A DNA stretch of 64,000 bases from Mytilus trossulus (GCF_036588685.1 NC_086374.1:74584457-74648456), one strand, 5' to 3'; shown: positions 11,791 to 24,434, counted from the stretch's first letter. Translations and numbers: made by a program. The notes: a model not told the origin generated them from the sequence alone.

Positions 11791-11959
11791 GAGTTAAAAA
11801 ATCAAAAGTATGTAAGAACAAATTACAGAAATAGACCGAGATTTAAACTAGTCCAAAAGTTATAGGTAGAATTTATGAGAATCCAAAAATAGTTAATTCC
11901 ACTAATGAGATTCCACTAATGAGATTTGAATGTGTGGCAGGGTGGAACAATTATTTAGA

Positions 11960-12360
11960 CCAAATATAAAAAAGAAGATTTGGTATGATTGCCATTGAGA
12001 CAACTCGCCACAAGAGAACAAATGACACAGATTAACAAATATAGGTCACCGTACTGCCTTCACAATGAGCATAGCACACATCGCATAGTCAGCTAGAAAA
12101 GACCCCGAAATAGCAAATGTAAAACAATTCTAACGAGAAAACTAACGGCCTAATTTATGTACAAAAGATGAACGAAAATACATATTATGTAACACGTCAA
12201 GAATTACAGGCTCCTGACTAGGGACAGGCACATACATACATGATATGGCTGGGTTTAACATATTAGGGTGTCAAACCCTCCCCATAACCTGGGACAGTGG
12301 TGTTACAGTACAACACAAGAACTATATTAAAAGATAAGTTGAAAAGTTGTCATTTTGCTT
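11960..12360 (+). repeat. dispersed family B/C composite
   Basis: Opens with AAGATTTGGTATGATTGCCA and TGAGACAACTCGCCACAAGA (family B head). It continues through TATAGGTCACCGTACTGCCT and ends with the GGACAGGC / CAAACCCTCCCCATAACCTG segment (family C). The colinear copy is 16900-17310. Confidence 0.65.
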
Positions 12361-12389
12361 AGTTTCTTTTGTTATCTTTTCTGACATTG

Positions 12390-12560
12390 GTTAAGAAGGA
12401 TTCAAGATAACCCTCTTTAATAGCTCTTTCTGAGGCCTTATCATCTTGTCATGAGCTTGTACATTGTAAACGTAAGAAAGGATGTCGCGTTCGTTGTAAA
12501 TGTGGAAAATCGGGTCTCCTGTGCACTGCTTTATGTGCTTGTGGTGGTGTTTGTGAATAA
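12390..12560 (+). pseudogene. relic of a Cys-rich (CXC/tesmin-like) C-terminal coding segment
   Basis: In one frame 12390-12560 reads as a 56-residue tail with one internal stop (TAA, codon 7), ending in TAA at 12558-12560. The last 37 residues contain nine cysteines in a CHELVHCKRKKGCRVRCKCG-type arrangement followed by a second Cys cluster (LCTALCACGGVC). This resembles the CRC/CXC zinc-binding repeats that occur at the C-termini of some invertebrate transposon-encoded proteins as well as in tesmin/TSO1. I infer a dead transposon-derived fragment. It sits between dispersed repeats, has no upstream exon and no counterpart at the second block. Confidence 0.5.
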
Positions 12561-12830
12561 TTAGATAAAGGAAGATGTGGTATGAGTGCCAACTCTCCAT
12601 CCAAGTAACAATTTATAAAGGTATTTTTTCATTATAGATCAAGGTACGGCTTTCAACATGGAGCCATGGCTCACACCGAATAGCAAGCTATAAAGAGCAT
12701 CAAACCTTACTAGTGTAAAACCATTCAAGCGGGAAAACCAACGATCTAATCTATATAAAAACGAGAAACGAGAAACACTTATGAAGCAAATAAACAGACG
12801 ACAACCGTGTATGTGTATCCAAGAAGTAGT
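12561..12830 (+). repeat. dispersed family B copy
   Basis: GGAAGATGTGGTATGAGTGC, AACTCTCCATCCAAGTAAC, a CACACCGAATAGCAAGCTAT block and a terminal ACGAGAAACGAGAAACAC segment. The same family is at 20430-20545, 36540-36790 (reverse), 55612-55720 and 60485-60650. Confidence 0.65.
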
Positions 12831-12925
12831 ATTTTTAAAAATGTTTGTGAACTTTAGTGACTTTTTGTTGTTTTACAATTTATCCAATCTTTACATTGAG
12901 GCTGGGGCAAAATAAATAATAGGTT

Positions 12926-13127
12926 TGTTTGCCCAAACGCTACCTACCCAGAAAAAAGCTGCCTACTCAAATTCTTTTATTGTCCTAATTTGAAGATTTT
13001 TTTTTAATCAAATAGGCATGAAGACTAATAGACATCTGATACTACAATTTCCTTAAAAAAAAATTAAAAAAAGAAAATGCCTACCTACCTACCCATTGTC
13101 TCAACCTTGGGTAGGGTTTGGGCAAAT
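12926..13127. repeat. small inverted-repeat (MITE-like) element
   Basis: The ends GTTTGCCCAAACGCTACCTACCC and GGGTAGGGTTTGGGCAAAT are inverted repeats about 200 bp apart, with more CTACCTACC motifs inside. It lies just before the start of the second duplicated block. Confidence 0.55.
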
Positions 13128-14312
13128 CAAAATATTTTTAAGTGTGGCCCTATGGATTGAGGATTCATCTTTGATAGAAAAATATTTGCTTAATACATAA
13201 ACAGTTTTAATCGATTTTTTTTTATATGATTTCGCTTTTGATCAAACTGGGTACACTTTTTACAAAGTTCTGATATAATTGAAATTATTTTATTACAAAT
13301 AGTATCCAGATTATACAGGGTATTTCATCAGGCAACGTAATTTTGATTGGCTGAAAACAATCATGAGGCACTCGCTCGATATCAAATGGTATTTCCTATG
13401 CAGCTACATGTATGAGCGCCTGTGTTATTCGTGGCAATGTTTAAACGATGCATAAAAAGAAAGGCCAAAAATGTAATTGAATGAGTTGAATGCTTCTTTT
13501 TATAATCATATTGAGATTTGATAAGGTTGAACAAAGCACATTTTGAATAAAGTACGGATTATTATTCCGAAGCCTTTCTTTTTTTTGTGCACACATTCAA
13601 TTCTTAAATAAAATAACAATGCATACTTTACTTTTTAAAAGCCAAACATGATAAAAATAAAATTTTGATTTTTGAAAAATATTAACATTCAGTACCTTCT
13701 AAAAATGTTCTACTTTATTTCGCAATATCGGTAATACAACAAATATCGCCATTCTGCTTTTCCTCCTTGACATATCTCGGTGCTACAAACGTTAAGTGAA
13801 CCAAGTTCTGAATCATCTTGTCGAGAAATAAATGGCTAATGAAACCAAATCAGAAACCTTAGATTTGCAGGTGAAATTTATATCGATTTCTGTCAATATA
13901 CGCCTTAAATTAAGAGATAGATATAACTGCTCCTGAACTCCTTGATGCTAAAACATGTAGGGATATACTATCTTTTGTAAGTTTTAGACCTTAGGAGATA
14001 CAAACACCAGAAATCAATTTACCAGACATATCCGGGCGTTTCGCTTTAATGCGACTTTCGGATTTTGTAATTCAGTTTTTTGTTTAAAAATGATTTGCGA
14101 ATTTGATAGCAAAAAAAATATAAAGCAAAAAGATATTGTCTTAAAACATTGCAAAATATCATTTGCGTTGAACTCCAAGTTCAAGGTGTTTGTTTGATCA
14201 AAGCGTATACATAAATAAATGTTTATTCGTATATCAAACTACAGTTTTTGTTGCATTTGCGAAATGTAAGCATTAACAGATTCAATTTGGTTTTTATTAT
14301 TTTTTATTTCAG

Positions 14313-15742
14313 AAGCATATAGTGCGTATAATGACTATGATTGTGACAGTGATGGTGGCAAAGATCATGTCGTAAGTTTTCATAATACTTGAGTATAATA
14401 TTATATCATTAATAGTAATAAAACAAGTGTCCCATGATTTATGGAAACGTCGCAAATATATCTGTACGAGCAACATACACGAGCAAAAATGAAAGCTTCC
14501 GTTAATTTAATTAAAGCCAAGTAGAAAATATTCTTTTACTTTTATGTGTCTTTAATCGGTTTCAAACATTTTAATTAAGTTTTTCTTACAAAAGAAGATG
14601 CCATTACAACACCATTGCATGGTTATATTTCAAGTCCAAACTTGATGTATTTATTAAAAAATGTACACATTGTTTACATTCAAATCATTTAAATATTTAA
14701 TATTTTAGTTGTTCCAAACTAACCTTTTTTACGTTTACATCCCTTTGGTTTTTGTGCTTTTATAACAGGGGTTTTCGTCGTTCCTGGTATATTTAGAATT
14801 CGGGGGAAAAGTCACTGGATATTGATGAAACAAAACTAAGTTTAGCTTTACGATGGTTTATATACAACTTCTTCAACAGTGCAATACATTAATTACAATC
14901 AAAGTTCAACTGTAAATATTCCGAAAAGACAAAACAAATGGTAATTTCAATAAATGTTCTATACTAAACACAATGAATGTCACTGTAAATACACGCCGTC
15001 CGTACAACTTGACAGCTGGTATCCAACTGCCCTTTCACATAGAAACGATATAAAATGTATTACGTAATCTTACTTAATCATAACTACATGTAATAATGAA
15101 ATTTGTCACATAATGCTATAAACGAATAATACAATTAAAAAAACATATAAACGATAAACAGAAATAGACAACGCTAGGATTAAAATGGATTAACTTCTTA
15201 ACGTGTATGCTAACAATTTTGAGAACAATAGTCGCTTGCGTTTAGATAAAGTTTGAATTGTTACAAAATAAAATAAAAAGGAAAATATCGCTGTCACACT
15301 TTACAACGTTTTATAGGTTTAATTTTTTACAAATATTGGTCTTGAGTATAAATAACCTAAAGAAGGGTATTTCAGAAATCACGTGGAAATAACAGTATGT
15401 TGGTTTTCCCACTTCTTAAGCAAGTTCTCTGCAATAATAACAGATCAAGATTTACCGTTTAATCCTTTTCCGTTATTTTGCTTTCCGTTCATGAACTTAA
15501 CTTACCTTTTACAGTTGATCAGTATAATTCATGGTGTACATCACGGAGTTATTGGAGGACACCACGTTATTGGCGTTCCTAGCGTTTATGTTGGGTCATC
15601 AGTTGTTATTCATCACCAGCATCCTCATAGTGGCGCCTCCCACTACGGCAGGCATCACCATCGTCATCATAGACGTCACAGAAAACATAAAGGGTCTGGA
15701 TGTTCATCTAATAAAGGATACGGGCATGGAAAATCAAGTTAA
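14313..15742 (+). CDS. duplicate exons 2 and 3 of the His-rich gene (no own first exon)
   Basis: Exon 2' is 14313-14371 (59 nt, identical length) and exon 3' is 15515-15742, TAA at 15740. Both acceptors (TTTCAG, TTTACAG) and the donor GTAAGT are intact and the frame is open: 20 plus 75 residues. Compared with the first copy, exon 3' lacks exactly one 7-residue HHGV-GG repeat (21 nt). The six-His run is broken to HHQHPH, and one cysteine is gained in each exon (DYDCDSDGG, GSGCSS) where copy 1 has none. The basic HHHRHHRRHRKHK block and GHGKSS end are unchanged. No signal exon lies upstream within the block. It could be an alternative 3' module spliced to exon 1 at 4918-4969 (would give 112 aa) or a decaying duplicate. 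AATAAA at 15778-15783 is kept. Confidence 0.6.
14766..15295. repeat. 530-bp insertion in intron 2 of the duplicate
   Basis: This stretch is absent from the equivalent place in copy 1 (about 7873-7880), where GCTTTAAAACGTTTTATAG is continuous. No clear inverted ends or ORF are visible, so the kind of element is unknown. Confidence 0.5.
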
Positions 15743-16171
15743 ATATGTTCATATATTGAATGAAATATATTGAGTAAAATAAATCTCTTAAAACTATAGC
15801 GTTGTTACATTGTTAATTATTATTTGAAGTCGGTGCACTGATTCATCATTGTTCGTAGGATACGATACCACTTTTCTTGTATTTCATGAGTAAAGGTATA
15901 CAAGTATATATTTTCTTTATGTCTGTATTGAGTCTTTGATACAACCACAAAAACGCAATTTTCCTCAATCCGCGACGATTGGTTTTCAATTGAATACATC
16001 AATTAATCCGGTTCACTGTTAGCCATAATGTTAAATTAAATATAAAAAAAACGCAAGGTAAAATGATCTTATTCATCATCATCTATAAAGTGTCTATAGT
16101 AGGATTCATTTGACGTAACCTATATATTTACATACAGAGGATATGAATAACAAGTGAAAGAGTGAGCTACT

Positions 16172-16626
16172 GTATTCCAACATTCCCCATGTGAAATTAT
16201 AAGATTGTTTTAAAAAAAAAAAATCTTCCTATGTGACGTATAAATTTTCTGACGTCAGACACGCGAAGCAATGAATATGTTATTAATTTGATATTTTTTT
16301 TGTGCTTTTTTGTAAAATTGTTTTTTTTTTAATTTTAACAAAGTAATGACTGCTGTACCCATATTTTGACTATTTTATTTATTATGTTTGATTTGTTTAC
16401 ACATCGTAATAAATATAACGGAATTTTATTAGACCTTCATACAAGTGAGAGGTTTAGCGCTATAAAAAATTGCATTCCACCATTTTCTACATTTGAAAAT
16501 GCCTGTACCAAATCAGGAATATGACAGTTGTTGTCCAATCGTTTTTGGTGTGTTTTGTCATTTGATTTTGCCATGTGATTAGGGACTTTCCGAACGAATT
16601 TCCCTGGGAGTTTATCGTTTATAGCG
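16172..16626 (-). repeat. dispersed family A, reversed, replacing part of the duplicated flank
   Basis: Reads TATGTGACGTATAAATTTTC through TACAAGTGAGAGGTTTAGCG to CAGGAATATGACAGTTGTTG and TTCCCTGGGAGTTTATCG, the reverse complement of the 9305-9720 family. Similarity to copy 1 is lost at 16171 and resumes near 16627. The minus-strand frame 16437-16676 is part of this repeat. Confidence 0.7.
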
Positions 16627-17310
16627 GGGGTATACAAATAGATATGGACTTCAATAAGTAGGCAACATAACAACACAAATAATCACAGATATCAAAAGGA
16701 TCAAAATAAAGTCACCAATAATAAACAAGAGCTCTAAATCGTCCCATGTATACGTTGCAAACTAGTTAAAACAGATTAAATGCACAAAATATTCCTAATA
16801 ATCTTAAACAACAACTCGTCAAGATTCATAAAAAAACACACCGCTAAGACCTTGTAAAGATACTTGAACTTGTGAAGGGGTTAAACAACTGTTCAGACCA
16901 AATATAAAAAGAAGATGTGGTATTTTTGCCAATGAGTCAACTCTCCACAAGAGACCAAATGACACAGATTAACAACTATAGGTCACCGTACGGCCTTCAA
17001 CAATGAGAAAATCCCATACCGCATAGTCAGCTAGAAGAGGCCCCGAAATGATAAATGTTAAACAATTCAAACGAGAAAACTAACAGTCTAATTTATGTAC
17101 AAAAAATGAACGAAAAACAAGTATGTAACACGTCAAAAAAAGACAATCACTGAATTACAGACTCGTGACTTTGGACAGGCAATTACATACAGAATGTGGC
17201 GGGGTCGAACAAGTAAGCGAGATCCCAACCCTCCTGCTAACCTGAGACAGTGGTGTAACAATACAACATAAGAACGAACTATAAAAAATCAGTTAAAAAG
17301 GGCTTAACTC

Positions 17311-18599
17311 AGTAGATGGATAAAAAGAAAAATTACACCTATTAACAAACACAGAGTGGACGTTGCCTGGTACTTGTATATCCCACCTACAAAAGATACT
17401 AAGAACTATTCTGAGAGTACTCGCAGTTACTTGCAACTAGTTCAAAGCCACTAATAACGTATAAAAAACATGCATCTAAAACTTAATTACCATCAGTTCA
17501 CATCCACCATCCAATGGATTTAGTGTTAGGACGTCATAACAGTCAGAAAAAACGTGACCTTATGCAATGCCAAGATACAGGTATCGACAGCTTGTAGATC
17601 CATGATTATGTATAAGTATATAACAATAATATTTGTTTTACTGTTAATTAACTGATCACAAAGTACATATTAATACCAATACGTACAATAAATTATTCAA
17701 TTAATTAATTACAGTGCTAAAATGATAACCTTTTAGAATATCAAGATTATCTAAAGAATCGATAAGTTTACCAGGATCGTTTATAAATTTCGGGCACGGT
17801 AAACAACATTTCCGTAAAAAATAATGATGTGCTTTCCCGTTTGAAATACGTTTTCTACAGGTACAACCAAACTTCAAAACCAAATCTTTTTATCTATGGA
17901 AGAATTTAGTAAAGGTTCAAAGTAATTTGTGGTAACGAAATACCTAGCATAATAATTTACCAGTAGTTACATGATTAACGTTCGATAAAGTAAAAACGCA
18001 ACAATAGACACGGGCATAGCGAACTAGTTGTGAAATATAAAACCATAAGATGATGCAAAAGGAACTATGGGTTAACAGAATAGAGAATAATGGGCACAAA
18101 ATGCAGAATAAATGGCTAAAAAAAAATAATATAAAAAAAAAATCTTAAAAAAATAAATAGAATGATTGCGTGCTGAAACACTAAGAATAGAAAATAATTG
18201 GAAAAAAGAAAAACGAATAGAGAGAAATGGTTTACAAAGATTAAAAAAATTTAACCTGAGCCTCAGGTACGGACTAGAACAAAATGGAATCACATCACCT
18301 TCAAATATTTTATAAATTATTGTAATCATTATTTGTCGCATTTCTATAACAATGGCAATATAAGTGAAGGCCGAACTCTCCTTATTTCATTTCACACCAA
18401 GGTCATTTTCAAGAAAAATCTTCAAATTCTTACTTTTACCCATAGTATCACTGTTTTTAAATGTGTGCATATAGATATGTGTTTAATGAGTGCCAAGGAT
18501 ACAATTCGTCATCCAAGTCACATTTGTAAAAAGTAAACCATGATAGTAGGTCTAAGTATGGACCTCAATACGGACCATTGGCTCATATAATTAACGTTT
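17311..18599. other. no gene seen
   Basis: Continuation of repeat-derived and AT-rich sequence, including a long A-rich tract near 18115-18160. No exon with supporting splice sites was recognised. Confidence 0.45.
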
Positions 18600-18810
18600 A
18601 AAGGTTGAGACTGTCATCAAAGTGAGAGGGTTAGAGCTATAAAATCAGGTTTAATCCACCATTTTCTACATTTGAAATGCCTGTACCAAGTCAGGAATAT
18701 GACAGTTCTTGTCCATTCGTTTTTGATGCGTTTTGTTATTTGATTTTGCCATGTGATTATAGACTTTCCGAATTGATTTTCCTCTAAGTTCAGTATTTTT
18801 GTGATTTTAC
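18600..18810 (-). repeat. dispersed family A, reversed, truncated
   Basis: AAGTGAGAGGGTTAGAGCTA, then CCACCATTTTCTACATTTGA, then CAAGTCAGGAATATGACAGT and TTCCTCTAAGTTCAGTATTT. Confidence 0.7.
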
Positions 18811-19279
18811 TTTTCTTTAAACATGTTTTATCCAGAAAAATACTGTATGTCCCTGTTCTTTGTTAGGAACATGTAATTCAACGGTTGACGTATAACGCTC
18901 TCTACCACGTAGAAGGTTTTTTTTGTTTTTTTATTTAGTACATAAATCAGGTAGTTGATATTCTCTTTTGAATAGTTTTACATTTTCGTATGTCCAGGCC
19001 TTGAATAAATAAATATATGGTATGGGTATTGGTTCTGAGTGTCGTATGGTGACCTATAGTTGCTAACAGTTTCGTCGTTGTTCTATGGTAGATGGTTGTC
19101 TTATTTGCATCTATACCACAGCCTCCAAACTTTAAATAGATAATTATAAACCAGAGCAATGTTTTGGGAAAAAAATAGAATGGTTTTCTTCGAAAGTTTT
19201 TCAATTATCACGTAAATAAATAAGCTTGGCCATCTTCGAAACGTTTTTTTAATTATCACGTAAATTGATTGTAAAGTAA

Positions 19280-20125
19280 ACTATGTTTTGTATGTTGGAT
19301 ACAAATATATTGAGTTTGATTAGCGAAGTCCTTCGAACACCGTGTCCTTCGATACAACATGTTTATGACAAAAACATGTAAAATTTGCATTAATTGTGTA
19401 CCAAAATACCCTCAACAACAAAATTAAGGACTTAGTCTAACCAAATACTTTTGAGTAAATGAAAATATTATTAAAATCCATATTCCTGAAAATGTGTGCG
19501 TACTCTTTGATATTCGTTTTCTAGGAAGGTATGGCAACTTTTAAATTCTGATCATGTGACTGAAACATCAATCTCCATGGGTACTTTAAGGTCGTAGCAA
19601 AGTTATGGCAAAATTATAGATCATAGATCAACAAACCATCAAAGCCTAAACTTATTCCATTAACGCGTGTTTTGCAGATTTTGACAAATTGTGAGTATTT
19701 ATCCAAAAAATGTCAAAAAGGACATTCTTTGTTCAGATTATTGTCTCTCTTTCACATTCCCCATTTCCATTCTCAGTTTTACGGTTAACAAAACAAAAAT
19801 ACTGTTGGTAGTGAAGCTATGTTTTGTATGTTGGATACTCATACAATGTATATCGAGTTTGATTAGCGACGTCCTTCGAACACCTTGTCCTTCGATACAA
19901 CATGTGTATGACAAAAACATGTAAAATTTGCATTAATTGTGTACCAAAATACCCTCAACAACAAAATTAAGGACTTAGTCTAACCAAATATTTTTGAGTT
20001 AATGAAAATATTATTAAAATCAAAATTGCTGTGTACTTTTCAAAATTTGATTTAAAAGTCTTTGATATTCGTTTTCTAGGAAGGTATGGCAACTTTTAGA
20101 TTCTGATCATGTGACTGAAACACAT
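19280..20125 (+). repeat. ~300-bp direct repeat (19280-19570 and 19817-20125)
   Basis: Two copies about 540 bp apart share TTTTGTATGTTGGATAC, TGATTAGCGA-GTCCTTCGAA, CACAACATGT-type sequence around GTCCTTCGATACAACATG, the ACCCTCAACAACAAAATTAA block and AGGAAGGTATGGCAACTTTT, ending at TGATCATGTGACTGAAAC. The spacer holds a family C end at 19738-19785. Frames here are repeat-derived. Confidence 0.8.
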
Positions 20126-20429
20126 ACAGGGGTTATCGGTCCTTTTTCTTTCATTATACTTTTACTACATATACCTAGGTATACATGCATGTCATAGAAT
20201 ATTAATTGTTATACAGTTATACAGTTATACCAACGTTCAATGAGTATATATATTGGCAACCCATATTGAATATTCATATTAAATCAAATTTTTCTAAAGC
20301 ATAACTGTGACCGTTTTTACGAAGTATACGAAAAATTTACTGATAAACTTTTGAATTTAATTACAACTGTATCTATTCCCGATATTTGGAAATTTTACTT
20401 ACAGAAAATATGATATAAGAAATAATTTA

Positions 20430-20545
20430 AGAAGAATTGATATGAGTGCCAATAAGACCCCCTTCCACCCATGAGTAAAACATAAACAAAGTATGGCCTT
20501 CATCATGGAACCTTGACGCACACCTAACAGCAAGCATGTCTTAAT
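20430..20545 (+). repeat. dispersed family B, truncated
   Basis: GAAGAATTGATATGAGTGCC, then AGTATGGCCTTCATCATGGA and CACACCTAACAGCAAGC. Confidence 0.6.
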
Positions 20546-22889
20546 TTCTTCTTTTAAGTAGATTTTTATTTTGTTTCACAAATTGTTGGACACGTGTTTT
20601 ACATATAAATTAATCAAATATTATTTCAAACAGAAACGAAATACTTGAGGTATCATACAAAAAAAGTTATTTGAAAAAGAAACGAAATTTAGATTAAATC
20701 ATACGATTTTTTTCTTACAAAACCTTATAAAAAAGAATGTATACTTACGATTCTCGAAGTCAATTAAATTAATGAATTTTTTTAAATATAATTTATGTTT
20801 TGAAAATTATTGAATATAATACAGTCAAGATTTTGTATTTTATTAGATGAAAAATAAAGGTCAAACGGTGTGATTAAAAATATCCGAAATAATATTCAGT
20901 AACCCTATCATATTTTATTCTCAATTTTCACTTTCTTTTAATTTAATTTTATTTCATTCTATCTATTTTTTTGTGAGTTATGGGGACCAATGATTTTTTG
21001 TGTGTGTTTTTCTCTCAAAACAATGACACCGAGACCTCCAGGTGGAGACTATGTGATTTATATTGTTACTTTTCATGCTTATTGAAATTCACCTCTTTCC
21101 TACTTCACCACGCGGATAATTACACCTGTGTCCTTAGTGTTATTCATGTTAGTGGCTGGGGTAGACACGCCCATTTTTGATAGGGTTTGTATGGATACAT
21201 TCACTATTTACATGCGATTAGTGTTTATTAAATCAACATTAACATTTGTACACGAGGTCTCCCGGTGTGGAAGGATTAATAGTAGAATACCTTTTACTCT
21301 TCTGAAAAAGTGAAAATTTAAACATATGCCTCTTTGATTGTATGGGGCGGGACTATAATCATAATTCATTGTTAAAGATCAGTGTAATGAAGTATCTTCT
21401 TGCACAATATTCGTAAATTAATTCAACAGATTAAGATGTTTATTAATTTTTACCGGTGAAAAGTTTTAATATATTTGTCTATTTCTTATGATTAATCTCG
21501 AGAATATTGGACCTAATCTTATTAAATTTAGCATAAATCTAAACGTTTTGCCGTTAAATTGTCAAGTGAACGTTAAATGGTTCTTCGAGTCAACCAGTGC
21601 TCTCTTTTCTTTACGTCAGTTCATACCTCTGTATTATTAACTTCAGAGGATAAGCTTTCCGCTTTATACTTGCTTTTCATTTTAACATTTTCTAAAGAAA
21701 GTTTTGTTAGCGTCTTGTACATGAACTATCAGGCAATATTTATCTTCAAGAAAAGAAAATTTTAATAGAGAAATCTAGTAAGATGGTGAAATGAGGTGGA
21801 AGAAAGATGCGGGCATCTAGTTCGGATCTTTCATTCACAGGTGGGATCTCGATCAAATTAGTATTCATAAAATTCTAAAGACTAAGACCTTTTTAATCAT
21901 CGTTTAAAACACAAATGTTTATAACTTTATGATTGCTTACAAATTTAAAAAGTTTTAATTTGATGTGATTAATTTGTAAATGGTGGGAACAGTTCACTTA
22001 CGCTAGCAACATTAACGAATTCATTATACCTGTAATAGTATGCATTGAAAGTTTTTAGACTTCAATAAAACATGTCGATCTTATGTCAGCAAACTATCAG
22101 TTTGTGTAAATCTATGCAATGAGCAATTATTTCTTTTAGATTGAATTTAATTCAAATCACATATTTCGTTACATCACTTAAGTTCTCAACTCGATGTCTT
22201 ATTAAAAAATTTGTGATGCCTCAATGACCATAGGCGATGCAGTTTTTGATGTTGTTTAGTAGTGTTTGATGTGAATATTGTTTTTTTTTATATAATATAA
22301 AAAAAAAATGAAATTCAAGATGGACAAATTACTTTAATATCGATGCAGATCTCTAAAATGATGTCATATCATAATTGAGAAAGTCCATTTATAAACTTCT
22401 TTATCGAATATTGATGATATATACCATTTGTAACCTACCTTGACATTTCTATGAAGTTGTTGTTGGTTCTAATATATGGTAATGAGTCAAAACTGTTCTT
22501 CATTTGGGCGGTTGTGTTCTTGTTTTCTACAAGTTTGAGATAGTAAAGTGGACTGCTCTCGATATTCAGGATAACGCTAGCAATTCCTTTGTTGTAATTT
22601 TGCTTAATCTCACATTTAATGACAGTGATCTATTTCTTAGAGCAAAATTATGACAAAATCAATTTATAAAGTTGCTGATATGATTTTTATGTCCTTTTTT
22701 GTTAAAGCTTCTCAACAGTTTTTTATACATCCTTTGTGTTGAGCGTACCTGCTAAGGGTAGATCCAGAAAAGTTTTTATTTTTTTTTATCTTTTGATGTG
22801 ACTTTCACTCTGACGTTGAAACTTGAACTATCTATGTTAATAAATTGATGCTGTAGGGATATAAAAAAAAATTAAAAAAAATATCGTGA
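20546..22889. other. no gene seen
   Basis: Roughly 2.3 kb of AT-rich sequence. The short open frames at 20980-21313 and 21577-21765 have no splice context or compositional coding signal that I can support. Confidence 0.45.
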
Positions 22890-23190
22890 TACAAGAAAAA
22901 CTTGAATCAGTATGTCGTTTATCAAATAGAAAATCAAAAGCTCAAACACGTTAAATGAATGGAAAACAACTGTCATTTTCCTGGCTTGGTAAAGGCATTT
23001 CCTTATTTAGAAAATAATGTATTTAACCTGGTTTTATATCGCAGACTAGCTAAATCTCTCACTTGTATGACAGTCGTATCATAAACTCCAATTACGTTGA
23101 CAATAATGTATGAACAAAACAAAACAAGCAAACATATTAGGTAAACATGTCAAAAATAGAGGTACAGCAGTCACCATTGTGTTATAATGT
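22890..23190 (+). repeat. dispersed family A copy
   Basis: AAATCAAAAGCTCAAACACG, AACTGTCATTTTCCTGGCTT and ACTTGTATGACAGTCGTATC in family A order. Confidence 0.65.
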
Positions 23191-24430
23191 TAATCATTAT
23201 AAAGAATTTCACTTTGACATTGATACTTGCAAAATGTGTGTTAAATTATGTTGTAGAAGGATAAGACTCATTAATCCAATGTATGAGTTACATCCACATA
23301 TTTCCTCTAAGAAAGTACCTAGTAATAATGGATGAGGTGTTATCAGATATTCCTCATATCCTTTTTCCAATATTTTGAAGAATGTTTGTATTTTCGCATT
23401 CAGTCTTGTATTTTGTATATAAAGTTGAAAATGGGTTTACAAATATATATCATGATTTACTGCCAGTTAATTAAACTATATTTTCATAAAGCATTATGAA
23501 GGAGTTTCGCTACTTTTGTTTTTTTAATTTTTTTATCAATTATTTGGAATCCTCTTGTTTTATCTATGTAGTGCCAATAAAATAATTGGAGCTAACCCCT
23601 ACGTCTCTTTTAAAAATCTTATTTATCATAGTTTAAAAAAACTTTTTTGTAAATTTTATAAAATCTTTGTTATTCATTAAAGTTTTTGAAAAATGATGTT
23701 TTTAATGTTGAATTTATGAAAAATCTAGAGATAACATTGTCCACAAAATTTTTAAAAGCGAAAACACGGACCTGCAACTTTCTTCTACTTTTTAAGTTCC
23801 TTTATCTACATTTTAGCCATGGATTCGATATTGGTATGCATTGAATATGAAATCCATATAATTGGTGTTATCAGACTGGATTGACATATTGTTACTTGCT
23901 TCACATCCAGTGGTGGTTATTTCATGCATTGCAAAGTTACGGTGGTATGGGTGTCTTTCGCCATCTTGGATTGTAAAATCAGAGAATCTAAAGTCCATTT
24001 TTCAATATAGTTAGCAAAATTTAATACTGGAATATCCTATCATTTTAATTACATTGATGAAATATATCAATTTTTTTTTGGCAAAGTCTGAACAAATTCT
24101 ATCATTTTTAATTAAGACTCCCATGCCACCTTAAGAGAAGATTGGAAAAGATTTATATAGTTAGGTTACTTGGCAAACATCGTCTCATTTCGTATGCAAG
24201 GTATAAACCTACAATCAATTGAGCGGCTTAAAACTACAACTTATTACACTTACTTCATAATTACTACTGTACCAAAAAGCATTTAATGCTAATTTCAGGG
24301 AACCAACGTTTTTAAATCATAGTAACATCAATTTAAAAAAAAAAGAGTGATTGCTACTTTTCTCTTCCTTGGTTTGTATACATCTGTTCGCAATCTGTCA
24401 TAATAATAATAACAAATTGTGAGAATATAA
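23191..24430. other. no gene recognised
   Basis: AT-rich. The minus-strand open frame at 23813-23998 (61 codons) is not like any family I know and lacks good flanking splice sites. Confidence 0.4.
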
Positions 24431-24434
24431 TTAA

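Larger units (their letters stand above)
5055..12360 (+). repeat. segmental duplication, copy 1 (with later insertions)
   Basis: Colinear similarity to 13194-17310 is visible in blocks: intron 1 start (5055-5440), 6715-7440, exon 2 and intron 2, exon 3 and 3' flank to 8754, 9171-9305, 11225-11340, and 11900-12330. Blocks are separated by insertions private to this copy: the minisatellite, the 8755-9170 repeat, family A copies and the 9805-10490 inverted repeat. Exon 1 and the promoter are outside the duplicated block. Confidence 0.8.
13194..17310 (+). repeat. segmental duplication, copy 2
   Basis: Similarity to copy 1 begins near ATAAACAG at about 13194, equivalent to 5053, which is roughly 85 bp into intron 1. 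It continues to about 17310. Private insertions are 14766-15295 (intron 2) and 16172-16626 (reversed family A). No sequence like exon 1 (4918-4969) or its TATA region is present between 9720 and 14313. Confidence 0.8.
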
